A DNA stretch of 7,057 bases from Actinomycetes bacterium. GTDB taxonomy: Bacteria > Actinomycetota > Acidimicrobiia > Acidimicrobiales > SZUA-35. The notes beneath the pieces are model-generated. The model was given only the letters and a program-made list of their open reading frames with translations, was not told where the DNA came from and ran no database searches. Of this stretch, positions 6,383 through 7,057 are shown piece by piece. A program made the position numbers and the translations under genes. Location of the stretch: NCBI GenBank assembly GCA_024227975.1, contig JAAETV010000134.1:1-7057 (forward strand), in the 5' to 3' direction. The first letter of the stretch is position 1. Each line of letters starts with the position of its first letter.

Positions 6383-7057
6383 TCAGCCCGCACTCACATG
6401 CAAGCGGACAGACATGATGGCTTTGGCCGCCGATGCCGCCCCCGAAGAGGCGCAGTCTTCGAGATCGGCCGGGCCGAGGGCGGCCCCACAAGCGAATACA
6501 CCGGGGACGCTGGTAGTGACGACGTCCATGGGGGCCCGAACCGACTCGATGAAGCCATAGCAATTGGCCTGGACACCGAACAGGTGGGCCAGCGTGCGGG
6601 TGCCCGGTGATGGCTCCATGCCAACCGAGAGCACAACCAGGTCCATGGGGACCTCCATCGGGCGCCCCATCGTCGTGTCCTCCCCCCGGACCAGGAGCTT
6701 GTCGCCCTTGGGTAGGACCTCGGTCACCATTCCCTTGATGTACTGCACCCGGTGCTTCTCCTGAGCCGGCCAGTAGATCTCGTTCTCCCAGTAGCCGTAC
6801 ATCCTCATGTCGATGTAGAAGATGAAGACCTTGCAGTCGGGCAAGAGCTGGCGGATCTCGATGGCATTCTTGGAGGCGACTCCACAACAGACCTTCGAGC
6901 AATACTCGTTGCCGATCTGGCGATCACGGCTACCGACACACTGGATGAAGCAAAGCTTCTCCGGCGCCTCGCCATTCGACGGCCGGACCACAGTGCCGTC
7001 CTTGAGCATGGCCTCCAGATCTTGGAGGGCGATCACATCCGAGTGCTCGTAGTACCC
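6383..7057 (-). CDS. HdrA-like flavoprotein of the sHdr complex (sHdrA), N-terminus outside the window
   Basis: The frame is open at the right edge and 224 C-terminal residues are visible, beginning GYYEHSDVIA. HdrA Fe-S signatures are present: C36 and C40 in LCFIQCVGSRD, and C53, C57 and C58 in EYCSKVCC, the CxGSRD...YCSxVCC pattern seen in HdrA proteins. The end, VPGVFACGAALGPADLED (184-201) followed by an Ala-rich helix, is the FAD-binding GD-type motif of the flavin fold. The protein stops soon after it. Methanogen HdrA proteins carry further ferredoxin domains at this end, so their absence fits the shorter sHdrA of sulfur-oxidation clusters. The FAD is expected to link electron flow between Fe-S subunits of the cytoplasmic complex. 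It is followed by the sHdrH-like gene and the HdrCB fusion. The N-terminal FAD-binding part and any hdrC1-hdrB1 genes would lie to the right of the window. Confidence 0.92.
   Translation of the reverse strand, partial: GYYEHSDVIALQDLEAMLKDGTVVRPSNGEAPEKLCFIQCVGSRDRQIGNEYCSKVCCGVASKNAIEIRQLLPDCKVFIFYIDMRMYGYWENEIYWPAQEKHRVQYIKGMVTEVLPKGDKLLVRGEDTTMGRPMEVPMDLVVLSVGMEPSPGTRTLAHLFGVQANCYGFIESVRAPMDVVTTSVPGVFACGAALGPADLEDCASSGAASAAKAIMSVRLHVSAG

Noticed and set aside
5649..6560. 303-codon open frame on the plus strand
   Set aside because: It runs antisense across the well-supported hdrA and sHdrH-like genes, its product resembles no family I know, and long antisense frames are expected in GC-rich coding DNA.
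6366..6902. Long upstream extension of the sHdrH-like frame into hdrA
   Set aside because: The extra residues are Gly/Arg/His/Pro-rich shadow sequence out of frame with conserved HdrA motifs; the real start is near 6365 or 6323.
1..7057. CRISPR array, tRNA, insertion sequence, riboswitch or internal terminator
   Set aside because: No repeated spacers, cloverleaf-like tracts, transposase motifs or hairpin plus T-run were seen; nearly every base is accounted for by coding sequence.

Overview
The window is one uninterrupted, tightly packed minus-strand operon, transcribed from right to left. It runs off both ends and has no RNA genes, mobile elements or sizeable intergenic gaps. The DNA is GC-rich (by eye about 60-65%). 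All seven visible stop codons are TGA, GTG starts are common, and four junctions overlap. This would fit a high-GC bacterium such as an actinobacterium (an acidimicrobial lineage is possible), but that is a weak guess from composition alone.

Region by region, in transcription order: (1) 7057-6383, the C-terminal part of an HdrA-like FAD/Fe-S flavoprotein without C-terminal ferredoxin domains. (2) 6365-5634, an uncharacterised protein in the position of sHdrH. (3) 5631-4333, an HdrC-HdrB fusion (two 4Fe-4S motifs, then two CCG-type domains, the first stripped of its cysteines), like the fused 'B3' subunit of type II sHdr systems. (4) 4343-3330, a divergent lipoate/octanoate ligase-like protein. 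(5) 3312-2857, a GcvH-like lipoate-binding protein (LbpA). (6) 2860-1880, a radical SAM protein of the LipS type. (7) 1856-723, a lipoate-protein ligase with a fused LplB-like domain, sLpl(AB). (8) 726-1, the N-terminal two thirds or so of a second LipS-type radical SAM protein.

Together this matches the sHdr-LbpA sulfur-oxidation system with its dedicated lipoate-assembly pathway (sLpl(AB) plus LipS1/LipS2, a two-enzyme alternative to LipA). The inferred logic is that a ligase places octanoate or lipoate on the LbpA lysine, the two radical SAM enzymes insert sulfur to make lipoyl-LbpA, and the sHdr complex uses lipoyl-LbpA as its partner in oxidising protein-bound sulfane sulfur in the cytoplasm. 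The system is therefore known in outline. The less familiar points are the cysteine-free first CCG domain, the second and divergent ligase, the uncharacterised sHdrH-like protein, and the compact one-operon packaging without etfAB between the hdr and lipoate genes.
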